Origin: Paenibacillus borealis
GTDB lineage: Bacteria > Bacillota > Bacilli > Paenibacillales > Paenibacillaceae
Assembly (NCBI RefSeq): GCF_000758665.1
Contig: NZ_CP009285.1
Coordinates: 2,418,001-2,482,000, forward strand
Direction: 5' to 3'
DNA length: 64,000 bases
Below, piece after piece: positions 33,888 to 42,647 of the stretch. Position 1 is the stretch's first letter. Each line of letters begins with the position of its first letter. The notes below the pieces were generated by a model that saw only the letters and a list, made by a program, of their open reading frames with translations, was not told the DNA's origin and ran no database searches. Position numbers and translations under genes: made by a program.

Positions 33888-33938
33888 TAAGAAATACCTG
33901 ACATAAGCATTGACGATGTTAGGTTTGAGATTTATAAT
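33888..33938 (+). promoter_or_regulatory. glnA promoter with inverted-repeat operator candidates
   Basis: TTGACG (33910-33915), 17-base spacer, TATAAT (33933-33938). Overlapping inverted repeats are present: CTTAC..GTAAG upstream (around 33876-33892) and CTGACAT..ATGTTAG spanning the -35 box. They could bind a nitrogen regulator of the GlnR/TnrA type, but they do not match the TGTNA-N7-TNACA consensus well. Confidence 0.65.
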
Positions 33939-34017
33939 GACGACAGCAAAAAAATAAAAACAAGAACATTTGATACTGTGAGCGGCCTAATGTTCGGAAC
34001 TTGGGGAGGAATAAAGC

Positions 34018-35442
34018 ATGTCGGTTGAAAAAGTATTGCAGACGATCAAGGAGAACAATATCGAATGGGTGGATTTCCGGTTTGTAGATTTGGGTGGACG
34101 TGCTCACCACATCTCGCTGCCAGCATCCGCAGTTGAAGAAGAAACCTTTGAGAATGGTGTAGCATTTGATGGTTCTTCCATTACAGGATTCCGTGGGATT
34201 GAAGAATCGGACATGGTAATGATGCCTGATCCAAGCACTACATACATCGATCCTTTTACAGCTCACCCAACGCTTAACATCATGTGTGACATTTTCACAC
34301 CGGATGGCGAACGTTACGAGCGCGACCCGCGCGGTATCGCAGTAAAGGCTGAAGAATTCCTGCAATCCAGCGGTGTAGGTACAGCAGCATTCTTCGCACC
34401 TGAGTCTGAATTCTTCATCTTCGACGATGTTCGTTATGAGAGCGGAATGAACAGCTCTTCCTACTTCGTAGATTCCGAAGAAGCAGCTTGGAACACGGGC
34501 CGTAAAGACGAAGGCGGCAACCTGGCATTCAAAGTAGGCGTTAAGGGCGGATACGTGCCTGTAGCTCCAGTGGATTCCCAACAGGATATCCGCAGTGAAA
34601 TGTGCCGTTTGCTTGCTGAAGCAGGCCTTGAAATCGAACGCCATCACCATGAAGTGGCGACTGCAGGCCAGGCGGAAATCAACTTCCGTTTTGACACCCT
34701 GAAGAAAACAGCTGATAATCTCCTGACTTACAAATACATTGTGCAGAACACTGCACGCCAATACGGCAAGGTAGCAACCTTCATGCCAAAACCGCTGTTC
34801 GGTGATAACGGTAGCGGTATGCACGTTCACCAGTCGATCTTCAACGGCAGCGAGCCATTGTTCTACGAAAAAGGCTCTTATGCTAACCTGAGTGAATTGG
34901 CTCTGCACTACATCGGCGGTATCCTGTATCATGCTCCTGCATTGATCGCGCTGACTAACCCAAGCACCAATTCGTTCAAACGTCTGGTTCCTGGTTATGA
35001 AGCACCAGTTAACCTGGTTTACTCCAAGGGTAACCGTTCCGCTGCTGTCCGTATCCCGGTAGCTGCTGTAACACCTAAGGGCTGTCGTATCGAATTCCGT
35101 ACACCTGACTCCACGGCTAACCCTTACCTGGCATTCTCCGCAATGCTGATGGCTGGTCTGGACGGAATTAAGAAGAAGATCAACCCTGAAGAAATGGGTT
35201 ACGGTCCACTCGACAAGAACATCTACGAATTGTCTGATGCAGACAAAGAGAAGATCCGCAGCGTACCAGGAACACTGGACGAAGCACTTGACGCTTTGGA
35301 AGCTGACTACGAATTCCTTACAGAAGGCGGCGTATTCACTAAGGACTTCATCGATAACTACATCGCTCTGAAGCGTTCCGAAGCCCAAGCCGTTGCGATT
35401 CGTGTTCATCCTCATGAATACTCCCTGTACTTTGATGTATAA
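34018..35442 (+). CDS. glnA: Glutamine synthetase, type I (beta-like)
   Basis: ATP-dependent synthesis of glutamine from glutamate and ammonia. 474 residues, longer than the 444-residue GlnA of B. subtilis and close to the beta group. Signatures: 'FDGSSITGFRGIEESD', 'APESEFFIF', 'HHHEVATAGQAEINF', 'FMPKPLFGDNGSGMHVHQS', 'KRLVPGYEAPVNL', 'IEFRTPDSTANPYLAF'. It contains the internal segment of beta enzymes, and Tyr403 in 'NIYELSD' aligns with the adenylylation tyrosine of the enteric enzyme. No glnR gene is adjacent, unlike the usual glnRA operon. Codons are biased as expected for high expression. Confidence 0.95.
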   Translation: MSVEKVLQTIKENNIEWVDFRFVDLGGRAHHISLPASAVEEETFENGVAFDGSSITGFRGIEESDMVMMPDPSTTYIDPFTAHPTLNIMCDIFTPDGERYERDPRGIAVKAEEFLQSSGVGTAAFFAPESEFFIFDDVRYESGMNSSSYFVDSEEAAWNTGRKDEGGNLAFKVGVKGGYVPVAPVDSQQDIRSEMCRLLAEAGLEIERHHHEVATAGQAEINFRFDTLKKTADNLLTYKYIVQNTARQYGKVATFMPKPLFGDNGSGMHVHQSIFNGSEPLFYEKGSYANLSELALHYIGGILYHAPALIALTNPSTNSFKRLVPGYEAPVNLVYSKGNRSAAVRIPVAAVTPKGCRIEFRTPDSTANPYLAFSAMLMAGLDGIKKKINPEEMGYGPLDKNIYELSDADKEKIRSVPGTLDEALDALEADYEFLTEGGVFTKDFIDNYIALKRSEAQAVAIRVHPHEYSLYFDV

Positions 35443-35472
35443 GATTAGTTAACCTGAATATAGCTTGATGAA

Positions 35473-35511
35473 GAAGCCTCCGGGATCCATTGATTCCGGG
35501 GGCTTTTTTTG
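35473..35511 (+). terminator. Intrinsic terminator after glnA
   Basis: AAGCCTCCGGGATC..GATTCCGGGGGCTT with an ATT-containing loop, seven T. Confidence 0.9.
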
Positions 35512-35998
35512 TTGTGCTCTGGACACCAAAGCTGTACTTGCTCCGCCTCCCAGTTGTGCCAAGCTACTCTGTATCTGTACGGGGAAGTAACTGTTATTGC
35601 CACAAATAGATTGTAGGGTAGCGGCATTGGCGGAAACGGGGCGGTTACAAAGGCTGGGTAGCTAATCGTGCCGGGTTGTTCATTCGAGCACGAAATGAGG
35701 GGGAGATGCTCATTTAAAGGAATCTGAGTCCGCTTGGCTAAAAAATAAGCCGAATTGGATCAAATAACGGATTCTCAGTCCGACTCTCTAACTTAGGGAG
35801 CGTGGAGAGTCCAGTCCGGCATGCTTATGAGCGGTCGTGATTTCGTGATTTTTCGTGTTATTTAATAGAATATATCCTATAAAATCTCAACTTGATCATA
35901 TATAACGTTTACATTTCTTGTGTATTTCAGATGTGTGAAATTTCAGGCGTGTTTTTGCTATATTCAAGTCAGATTTATATAAAATATAAAACTGATAA

Positions 35999-36014
35999 CG
36001 AAAGTGGTTTCGTA
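35999..36014 (+). promoter_or_regulatory. LacI-family operator candidate 1
   Basis: ACGAAAGTGGTTTCGT: perfect 6-base arms ACGAAA/TTTCGT around four bases, about 180 bases before the phosphorylase start. Confidence 0.5.
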
Positions 36015-36127
36015 ATTATTGAAATACACATAAAGGCTGGAATATCAGCTTTTATGGTAATTATTTTGCACATCAAAGAACATGAAAAAACGCTTTACAA
36101 AGATTTATAACGATGCAATAATGAAAA

Positions 36128-36152
36128 ACGAAACCGATTTCGGAAATTTCGA
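36128..36152 (+). promoter_or_regulatory. LacI-family operator candidate 2
   Basis: ACGAAACCGATTTCGG (36128-36143), the same arms and spacing as candidate 1 with one mismatch, overlapping a second near-palindrome CGGAAATTTCGA (36141-36152). A weak -10 (TATTAT) lies just downstream at 36174, so bound repressor would block transcription. Confidence 0.55.
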
Positions 36153-36195
36153 TTAAAAAGCAATCTATCTTTGTATTATAGAGAGGATGAATACA

Positions 36196-38940
36196 GTGAA
36201 TCACGATCACAAGATAAAATCAGGCTGGAGCTTCACCGGAAATAATGGGGATTTCAGACTGGAGCAGCCGGACCGGAGCAGTTTTTTATATTTTCCGCTG
36301 GTGAATGAGGGGGGCATGATGTCTTCGGTCAGCCCGAAGCTGCATGGTCAGGTAACTTCAGGTCATAATACATTCCTTACTCCGCCGCTCTCCGTGGAGG
36401 ATTTGCATAATTCCCGGGCTTCCCGCAATTTCTGGGTATATATCGCAGGACAAGGCGCATGGTCGGCTACGGGTGACTCCGCCCGGCAGAACGCAGCCGT
36501 ATATGGCGAAGCCGCTGACGAATCCCTGCTGGAAGCCGGACTGTTATGGCATAAAGTAACCCGGGAGAATAAGGAGCTGGGGTTAAATGCACAGATTACC
36601 AGCTTCGTCCCCTGCGGCAATGACAAGGTAGAGCTGATGAAGGTTGTGCTGACAAACAGCGGGACGAAGGAGCTCACACTGACTCCGACGGCTGCGATTC
36701 CGCTGTATGCGCGTTCTGCGGATGATCTGCGGGATCACCGGCATGTTACTTCGCTGCTAAACCGGATTTATACTTCCGCTTACGGAGTGGAGGTACAGCC
36801 GGCGCTTTCCTTCGACGAACGCGGACACCGGGTGAATCATACCTCTTATGGGGTGTTTGGTGCTGCTGAAGGCGGAGCGCAGCCTGTCGGCTTCTTCCCG
36901 GTACAGGAGGAATTCATCGGTGAAGGCGGAAGCCTGGACTGGCCGGAAGCGGTGGTGCGTAATCTGGCTCCGGAGATTGGTGAAGGCGGCGGGAGAGTCA
37001 AAGAAGGGTATGAAGCGCTTGGCGGTCTGCGGTTTGCAGAGATTACACTCGCTCCGGGACAGAGCCATTCCTATGTGGTTGTACTTGCGATAGAGAATGA
37101 CAGAATCGGTGTGCCGGTTTTGATGGCCAAGTATGGCTCAACCGCTGCTTTTGATGCGTTATTGGAGGAAAATAAGACCTTCTGGGCGGAAAAAGTGAAT
37201 ACGGTAGAGTTCCATACAGGGGATCATTCCGCTGATGAGTGGATGAAATGGGTAACCCTGCAGCCTGTGCTGCGCAGACTATACGGCAACTCCTTCCTGC
37301 CTTATCATGATTATGGAAGAGGCGGCCGCGGCTGGCGTGATCTCTGGCAGGACTGTCTGGCGCTGCTGATTATGGAGCCTGCCGATGTGCGCAGCCTGCT
37401 GCTCAACAATTATGCCGGCGTCAGAATTGACGGCAGCAATGCGACAATTATAGGGCAGCAGCCTGGTGAATTCATCGCGGACCGTAATAATATTCCCCGG
37501 GTCTGGATGGATCACGGCGCATGGCCGTTCCTGACTACAATGCTGTATCTCGATCAGAGCGGTGATCTGGACTTCCTGTTGCAGGAGCAGACCTATTTCC
37601 GTGATTCCTTCATGAGCCGCTGCAAGGAACGCGATACGTCCTGGGAGCCGGCAGCCGGCAGCAGCCTGCGGACTGCAGCGGGTGAAGTGTATACAGGCAC
37701 CATTCTGGAGCATATTCTGCTGCAGAATCTGGTTCCATTCTTCAATGTGGGTGAGCATAACAATATCCTGCTTGAAGGTGCTGACTGGAATGACGGCCTG
37801 GATATGGCAGCCCAGCGGGGTGAAAGTGTAACCTTTACCGCATTCTATGCGAGCAATCTACTTGATCTCTCCCGGCTACTAATCACGCTTAAGGAACGTA
37901 CCGGCGGAGACACCCTGGAGCTTGCGGAAGAGATGACGCTGCTGCTGGATTCGCTTGGCGAATCCGTTGATTATGAATCTATCACTGCTAAACACGCACT
38001 GCTGGACCGCTTCTATGCCACAGCACCTAATAAGGTTAGCGGAGTCCGCGCTCAGCTGAAGCTTGAGCAGGTTGCAGAGGATCTGGCCCGCAAAGCGGAA
38101 TGGATCTTCGCTCACCTGCGCCGCAATGAATGGGTAGACAGCGGACATGGCGACGGCTGGTTCAACGGCTATTATAATAATGACGGGGAACGTGTAGAAG
38201 GCGAGTTTGCCGGAGGTACCCGTATGACGCTGACCGGGCAGGTCTTCCCGCTGCTGGGTCATGCTGCTGCGCCGGAGCAGATTGCAAGCATTGTCTCGGC
38301 GGTGGAGCGTAATCTGTTCGATGACAAAATCGGCTACCGGCTGAACAGCAACTTCGGCGGCATTCAGCAGAATCTGGGCCGTGCGTTCGGTTTCGCCTTT
38401 GGCCATAAAGAGAATGGGGCCATGTTCAGCCACATGACTGTAATGTACGGCAACGCGCTGTATAAACGCGGATTTGTTAAAGAAGGCCGTAAAGTACTCG
38501 ATTCGCTGTACAGCCTGAGCGCGGACTTTGAAGTCAGCCGGATGTACCCGGGGATTCCGGAATATATCAACGAGCAGGGCAGAGGAATGTATACGTATCT
38601 GACGGGCTCGGCAAGCTGGATGCTGCTGACGATGGTTACGGAAGTATTCGGTGTCAAAGGCAAGCTTGGTGATCTGCTGCTGCAGCCAAAGCTGGTTAAA
38701 GAACAGTTTGATGCTGAAGCCCGGGCATCCATCAAAACTATCTTTGCCGGACGCGAGCTGAAAGTCGTCTATACGGCTACAGGAAGCGCTGAGTATGGAG
38801 AGTACCAAATACACGCTGTGAAGCTGAACGGGGCTGAGGTAACGCTTCAGCGCGTCTCAGAGGGGGTTCTGATCTCCCGCAGTCTGCTGAGTGCCCTTCC
38901 TGAAGGCCAAGTTCATCTGCTTGAGGTGGAACTGGCTTAA
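36196..38940 (+). CDS. Glycoside phosphorylase-like enzyme (GH94/GH36-type domain)
   Basis: 914 residues. N-terminal beta-sandwich 'GT36' domain ('FRLEQPDRSSFLYFPLVNEGGMM'-type opening), helical linker, and an (alpha/alpha)6 barrel with 'GRGWRDLWQDCLALL', 'DGSNATIIGQQPGEF', 'VWMDHGAWPFLTTMLYL', 'EGADWNDGLDMA' (catalytic Asp of glycoside phosphorylases) and a beta C-terminal domain. Expected to phosphorolyse a beta-linked glucosaccharide in the cytoplasm, giving a sugar 1-phosphate; cellobiose, laminaribiose or sophorose type cannot be told apart. GTG 36196 sits nine bases after GAGAGG; ATG 36187 is on the ribosome site. LacI-type operators upstream imply sugar induction. Confidence 0.8.
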   Translation: MNHDHKIKSGWSFTGNNGDFRLEQPDRSSFLYFPLVNEGGMMSSVSPKLHGQVTSGHNTFLTPPLSVEDLHNSRASRNFWVYIAGQGAWSATGDSARQNAAVYGEAADESLLEAGLLWHKVTRENKELGLNAQITSFVPCGNDKVELMKVVLTNSGTKELTLTPTAAIPLYARSADDLRDHRHVTSLLNRIYTSAYGVEVQPALSFDERGHRVNHTSYGVFGAAEGGAQPVGFFPVQEEFIGEGGSLDWPEAVVRNLAPEIGEGGGRVKEGYEALGGLRFAEITLAPGQSHSYVVVLAIENDRIGVPVLMAKYGSTAAFDALLEENKTFWAEKVNTVEFHTGDHSADEWMKWVTLQPVLRRLYGNSFLPYHDYGRGGRGWRDLWQDCLALLIMEPADVRSLLLNNYAGVRIDGSNATIIGQQPGEFIADRNNIPRVWMDHGAWPFLTTMLYLDQSGDLDFLLQEQTYFRDSFMSRCKERDTSWEPAAGSSLRTAAGEVYTGTILEHILLQNLVPFFNVGEHNNILLEGADWNDGLDMAAQRGESVTFTAFYASNLLDLSRLLITLKERTGGDTLELAEEMTLLLDSLGESVDYESITAKHALLDRFYATAPNKVSGVRAQLKLEQVAEDLARKAEWIFAHLRRNEWVDSGHGDGWFNGYYNNDGERVEGEFAGGTRMTLTGQVFPLLGHAAAPEQIASIVSAVERNLFDDKIGYRLNSNFGGIQQNLGRAFGFAFGHKENGAMFSHMTVMYGNALYKRGFVKEGRKVLDSLYSLSADFEVSRMYPGIPEYINEQGRGMYTYLTGSASWMLLTMVTEVFGVKGKLGDLLLQPKLVKEQFDAEARASIKTIFAGRELKVVYTATGSAEYGEYQIHAVKLNGAEVTLQRVSEGVLISRSLLSALPEGQVHLLEVELA

Positions 38941-39034
38941 CGCCGGACCGTAACAATTATAGACGCCTGCTCTGCCGGTCCGCCGGGAGCGGGCGTTTTC
39001 AATGTAAGATTAAGAGCTGGACAGGAACGGATAA

Positions 39035-39052
39035 TTGTATTTCGTACAGCTA
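39035..39052 (+). repeat. TTGTATTTCGTACA repeat copy
   Basis: TTGTATTTCGTACAGCTA, one member of the dispersed palindromic motif TTGTAYTTYGTACAA found in several intergenic regions of this window. Confidence 0.5.
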
Positions 39053-39160
39053 AAAATAGCAAAAAGGTACCCTTAAAGGGATGGAGACCGATATAATTGT
39101 AACGGGGCAAGCCTAGAACTAGCATGACCAAGCATAGAAAGCAGAGAGGATGAGCATTGC

Positions 39161-40045
39161 ATGGCACATATTCTATCAAACGGAATACTTACCGTGGAGA
39201 TCGCAGAGGTAGGGGGATATAGCGGCACCCGCTTTGACTGGAGCGGATTTATTACAGGTGTGACTCTGGAGCAGGGGGGGCATACCTTTTGTGTGCCGGA
39301 GAGCCTGGTGCCGGGACAGGGCAGCGGAGGGATAGGCCTCTGTAATGAATTTGCCATTTCCCGGGCAATTGGCTACGAGGAGGCTGCTGCCGGGGAGTGG
39401 TTCCCGAAGCCGGGCATCGGGCTGCTGCAGAAGCAGAGCGATGAAGCATACGATTTTTTCCGGAATTATCCGCTCATCCCCTTCACCATAAATGAAGAGC
39501 TCAGCCCGCATTCGGTCACGTTCACCGTCCAGCCGATGGAATGCAGGGGATATAGTATGAAGATAGTCAAAACTATCACGCTGAAGGATGACCGGCTGGA
39601 TATTGCCTACGAGATTGAGAATGTAGGGGAGAAGCCGCTGCGCATCGAGGAATACATTCATAACTTTGTAGGAATTAACGGGGCGGCAGTTGGCGGGGAG
39701 TATGTGCTTAAGCTGCCTGGAACCCTCCGAATTGCGGCACCGGAATCCTCCTATACCGACAATTTGCTGAGTGTAACCGGGAACAGTCTTACCTGGACGG
39801 CTGAGCCGGACCGTCCGTTCTACTGCAGACTCGAAGGCTGGGAGAATGCCGGGGCGGATCATTATTGGGAGCTCGTTCACAAGCCAAGCGGTGCCGGAAT
39901 CCGGGAGAGCGGCGATTTTCCCGCGGAACGGATCATCTTATGGGGTGAACAACATGTGATTTCTCCCGAGGTTTTTATTGACATCACCATTTTACCGCGT
40001 CACAGCAAGGGTTGGAAGCGCAGCTATCAATTTTTCGCCTCATGA
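39161..40045 (+). CDS. Aldose 1-epimerase-like protein
   Basis: 294 residues, galactose-mutarotase-like beta-supersandwich: 'GGYSGTRFDWSGFITGV', 'CNEFAISRAIGYEEAAAGEWFPKPGIG', 'IAYEIENVGEKPLRIEEYIHNFVGING', 'RPFYCRLEGW'. The conserved His/Glu residues of true aldose epimerases cannot be placed with certainty, so the substrate is unknown; acting as a mutarotase for the sugar released by the neighbouring phosphorylase is plausible. GAGAGGATG lies about a dozen bases before ATG 39161. Separate from the phosphorylase gene by about 220 bases with a dispersed repeat copy. Confidence 0.65.
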   Translation: MAHILSNGILTVEIAEVGGYSGTRFDWSGFITGVTLEQGGHTFCVPESLVPGQGSGGIGLCNEFAISRAIGYEEAAAGEWFPKPGIGLLQKQSDEAYDFFRNYPLIPFTINEELSPHSVTFTVQPMECRGYSMKIVKTITLKDDRLDIAYEIENVGEKPLRIEEYIHNFVGINGAAVGGEYVLKLPGTLRIAAPESSYTDNLLSVTGNSLTWTAEPDRPFYCRLEGWENAGADHYWELVHKPSGAGIRESGDFPAERIILWGEQHVISPEVFIDITILPRHSKGWKRSYQFFAS

Positions 40046-40154
40046 AGCCTGCCTAGCTTACCTCTTATGTGAATAATTATACTTGCTGCTGTTTAATGTT
40101 ATCTGCTATCATAGCGATATCCATATTCATAGGAGAGAAAGGGTGGGAGTAATT

Positions 40155-41243
40155 TTGAGCAAGAGAGCATACAATTTTAATGCCGGACCGGCGGCACTGC
40201 CGCTTACAGTATTGGAACGTGCACAAGCGGAGTTTGTTGAATTCCGGGAGAGCGGAATGTCTATTATGGAGATGTCGCACCGCGGAGCTATATACGAATC
40301 CGTGCATAATGAAGCTCAGGAACGCCTGCTTTCACTCCTCGGCAATCCGCAAGGCTACAAGGTATTGTTCATTCAAGGCGGAGCAAGCACACAGTTCGCC
40401 ATGGTTCCGATGAACTTTATCTCCGCAGGCCAGGTCGGAAGCTATGTCATGACAGGAAGCTGGGCTGACAAGGCCCTGAAGGAAGCCAAGCTGACAGGCG
40501 GCGGGCATGTTGCCGCATCCTCAGAGGATAAGAAGTTCCTGGCGATTCCAGAGCTTAGCAGCATCAAGGCTGCTGACAATGCCGCATATCTGCATGTTAC
40601 ATCGAATGAAACGATTGAAGGGACACAATACGCAGAGTATCCGGATGCAGGTTCTATTCCGCTGATCGCTGATATGTCCAGTGACATTCTGAGCCGTTCC
40701 TTCGACATCAACAAATTCGGTCTGATCTATGCCGGTGCGCAAAAGAATCTCGGACCTTCAGGCGTCACTGTTGTGATCGCCAAGGAAGAGCTGATCTCCA
40801 GTTCTCCTGCGAATATTCCGACGATTCTGCGGTATGATACGCATTACAAGAATAACTCTCTCTACAATACGCCGCCATCCTTCTCTGTATATATGGTTAA
40901 CGAAGTGTTAAAATGGATTGAGGAACAAGGCGGACTTGCCGGTACTGAAGCCAAGAACCGTGATAAAGCAGGTCTCCTCTATGACTATATCGACGGCAGT
41001 GGCGGCTTCTACCGCGGAGTTGCGGAAGAAGGCAGCCGTTCCATTATGAATGTAACGTTCCGGATGCAATCGGAGGAACTGGAGAAGCAGTTCATCAAAG
41101 CTTCCGAAGCAGAAGGATTTGTCGGCCTCAAAGGCCACCGCAGCGTAGGCGGCTTGCGTGCCTCCATCTATAATGCGGTTCCTCATGAAAGTGTTAAGGC
41201 GCTTGCCGATTTCATGAAGCATTTCCAGCAAACTCAAGGTTAA
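40155..41243 (+). CDS. serC: Phosphoserine aminotransferase
   Basis: PLP enzyme converting 3-phosphohydroxypyruvate to O-phosphoserine in serine synthesis. 362 residues: N-terminal 'SKRAYNFNAGPAALP', 'MEMSHRG', 'GGASTQFAMVPMN', 'SWADKALKEA', 'DMSSDILSR', PLP Lys197 in 'AGAQKNLGPSG', 'NTPPSF', 'VGGLRASIYNA'. Start is TTG 40155 behind AAAGGGTGGGAG; the frame runs further upstream without a fitting ribosome site. Normal family length. Confidence 0.95.
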   Translation: MSKRAYNFNAGPAALPLTVLERAQAEFVEFRESGMSIMEMSHRGAIYESVHNEAQERLLSLLGNPQGYKVLFIQGGASTQFAMVPMNFISAGQVGSYVMTGSWADKALKEAKLTGGGHVAASSEDKKFLAIPELSSIKAADNAAYLHVTSNETIEGTQYAEYPDAGSIPLIADMSSDILSRSFDINKFGLIYAGAQKNLGPSGVTVVIAKEELISSSPANIPTILRYDTHYKNNSLYNTPPSFSVYMVNEVLKWIEEQGGLAGTEAKNRDKAGLLYDYIDGSGGFYRGVAEEGSRSIMNVTFRMQSEELEKQFIKASEAEGFVGLKGHRSVGGLRASIYNAVPHESVKALADFMKHFQQTQG

Positions 41244-41258
41244 TGAAAGAACGCTCTT

Positions 41259-41290
41259 GACCTTCCGCCTGGCGGTGGAGGGTCTTCTTC
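41259..41290 (+). terminator. Intrinsic terminator after serC
   Basis: GACC-TTCCGCC with GGCGG-TGGAGGGTC, then TTCTTCTT. Confidence 0.7.
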
Positions 41291-41392
41291 TTGTCCGCAC
41301 CTTAGGATTCCGGGCTCCGCCTGTTCCTGGAGCAGCACCAAGATTTCATCACAGGGCCAAGTAAGACCCTACAGAGAGGAAGCAGCTGATTT

Positions 41393-41857
41393 ATGGCATT
41401 ACACATTGTGCTGGTGGAACCGGAAATTCCGGCGAACACAGGCAATATCGCCCGCACCTGTGCGGCTACAGGAACCCATCTCCATCTCGTACGTCCCCTC
41501 GGTTTTCGTACAGATGATGCTACACTGAAGCGTGCCGGACTCGATTATTGGCATGCTGTGACCATTGAATATCACGATTCCTTCAGTGAAGTACTGGAGA
41601 AGTATAAGGAAGGCCGGTTCTTCTACGCAACGACGAAGGCAGAGAAGCGGTACAGTGATTTCGCTTTTCAGGATGGAGATTTCTTTGTGTTTGGCAAAGA
41701 AACCAAAGGATTGCCCGCAGATATTCTCGAGGCCGGTAAGGAAACCAGAATGCGCATGCCGATGAGTGAAGCGGTTAGATCGCTCAATCTATCCAATTCT
41801 GCAGCGATTATAGTGTATGAAGCACTCCGGCAGATGGATTTCCCGCAACTTTTCTAA
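41393..41857 (+). CDS. trmL: tRNA (cytidine/uridine-34 2'-O)-methyltransferase TrmL
   Basis: 154-residue SPOUT methyltransferase that methylates the wobble ribose of certain Leu tRNAs. Knot motifs are complete: 'PEIPANTGNIARTCAATG' (motif 1), 'FVFGKETKGLP' (motif 2) and 'SLNLSNSAAIIVYEALRQ' (motif 3). AGAGAGGAAG precedes ATG 41393. Single small gene between serC and an AbrB-like regulator. Confidence 0.93.
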   Translation: MALHIVLVEPEIPANTGNIARTCAATGTHLHLVRPLGFRTDDATLKRAGLDYWHAVTIEYHDSFSEVLEKYKEGRFFYATTKAEKRYSDFAFQDGDFFVFGKETKGLPADILEAGKETRMRMPMSEAVRSLNLSNSAAIIVYEALRQMDFPQLF

Positions 41858-41885
41858 AAGTTGACATCAATTTTTATTTTTTTCA

Positions 41886-41983
41886 GCAGGATTCGACATT
41901 TTAGTAACGAAATAGTTAATTAGTGCCGAAATAAGTAGTATAGAACGTGAACTTAAGAATGGCCAGATCATTCTTAAGTTCAC
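41886..41983 (+). promoter_or_regulatory. Upstream region of the AbrB-like gene: SigH-like promoter and 15-bp inverted repeat
   Basis: GCAGGATTC (41886-41894), 11 bases, then AACGAAA (41906-41912) resembles a SigH promoter with one mismatch in the -10. Downstream is a perfect 15-bp inverted repeat, GTGAACTTAAGAATG (41947-41961) and CATTCTTAAGTTCAC (41969-41983), without a T-run, so an operator or stable leader hairpin is likelier than a terminator. Confidence 0.45.
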
Positions 41984-42031
41984 CTTATGTAGCTACTAAT
42001 TATCAGTTGAACAGGAGAGTGTAAGTTAGAT

Positions 42032-42286
42032 ATGAAACCTGCTGGCGTTGTACGTAAAGTAGATCAGCTGGGTAGAATTGTTCTGCCTAAGTCTCTGCGT
42101 AAAAGGTATTCAATGAATGAAGGCGACCCTGTAGAAATTCTGGTTCAGGGCGACCACATCATTCTGGAGCGTTACCGTCCGAAGTGTGTCTTTTGCGGAT
42201 CGATGGAAGGCGTAAGCGAATATAAAGACCGTTATATTTGTGCAAGCTGCCTTTCGGAAATGACTCAATTGCCAAGACACGCGTAA
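42032..42286 (+). CDS. AbrB-family transition-state regulator with zinc-ribbon tail
   Basis: 84 residues. N-terminal swapped-hairpin AbrB domain (about 1-50): 'GVVRKVDQLGRIVLPKSLRKRY', 'EGDPVEILVQGDHIILERY'. The C-terminal part has two CxxC pairs ('CVFCGS' and 'CASCL') that look like a zinc ribbon, as in clostridial AbrB proteins, not in B. subtilis AbrB. Expected to bind DNA as a dimer or tetramer and to act on growth-phase genes. GGAGAGTG precedes ATG 42032. Upstream is a perfect inverted repeat that could be an autoregulatory site. Confidence 0.88.
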   Translation: MKPAGVVRKVDQLGRIVLPKSLRKRYSMNEGDPVEILVQGDHIILERYRPKCVFCGSMEGVSEYKDRYICASCLSEMTQLPRHA

Positions 42287-42383
42287 GCTGTAACCAGCAT
42301 TATTATCTACATAGGAGAAGCGCTGAACGGTGTCCTGTAACAGGGAGGCTGATTGGAAAAGGCTTTTCTTCACAGCAAAAAAA

Positions 42384-42416
42384 GAGCGCCGCACATCAGT
42401 GCGGCGCTCCTTTTTG
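42384..42416 (+). terminator. Intrinsic terminator, possibly bidirectional
   Basis: GAGCGCCGCAC/GTGCGGCGCTC, 11 bp with ATCA loop, A-run before and T-run after, between the AbrB-like gene and the small membrane-protein gene on the other strand. Confidence 0.9.
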
Positions 42417-42435
42417 TGTAAACGCTCAGCGGGCG

Positions 42436-42540
42436 CTAGAGTCCCTTGGTCTTGTCGTCGTTGTAGGAAGAAGTAAGTATGCCGGCCAGAAAGAGCAGAA
42501 AAACCAGGGTCACGATCCAAAAAGTCAGGGAGAACGACAT
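42436..42540 (-). CDS. 34-residue single-pass membrane protein
   Basis: ATG 42540 on the minus strand has a clear GGAGGTG seven bases upstream; TAG at 42438-42436. The peptide is one hydrophobic helix ('FWIVTLVFLLFLAGIL') with a short N-terminus (MSFSLT) and a charged C-terminal tail (YNDDKTKGL). Convergent with the AbrB-like gene and sharing its terminator. No family recognised; small proteins of this shape often modulate membrane complexes. Confidence 0.65.
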   Translation of the reverse strand: MSFSLTFWIVTLVFLLFLAGILTSSYNDDKTKGL

Positions 42541-42647
42541 GCTGGGCACCTCCGTTAGTGACTGTTATTCGTTAACCTGATTATACGCTTTCATTCCGCA
42601 AAAATAAATGAAAATGTGACTTATGGCATTGACTAATTTCCTGTCGG

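Larger units (their letters stand above)
35520..36195 (+). other. AT-rich intergenic region with repeat units and operators
   Basis: About 680 bases. The first part has two similar segments 'GGAATCTGAGTCCG' (35720-35733) and 'GGATTCTCAGTCCG' (35769-35782), which resemble half-units of the ..GTCCGTTA repeat family. The second part is very AT-rich and carries two LacI-type operator candidates before the next gene. A 72-codon frame at 35892-36110 lacks a ribosome site and looks spurious. Confidence 0.5.

Noticed and set aside
33876..33930. Canonical GlnR/TnrA box before glnA
   Set aside because: Inverted repeats exist but arm orientation and spacing do not fit TGTNA-N7-TNACA.
33919..35415. 498-codon open frame on the minus strand opposite glnA
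   Set aside because: It mirrors the codon bias of glnA, has no ribosome site and a Cys/His/Phe-rich nonsense composition.
35892..36110. 72-codon frame in the AT-rich leader of the phosphorylase
   Set aside because: No ribosome site and it contains an operator candidate; the composition is typical of AT-rich noncoding DNA.
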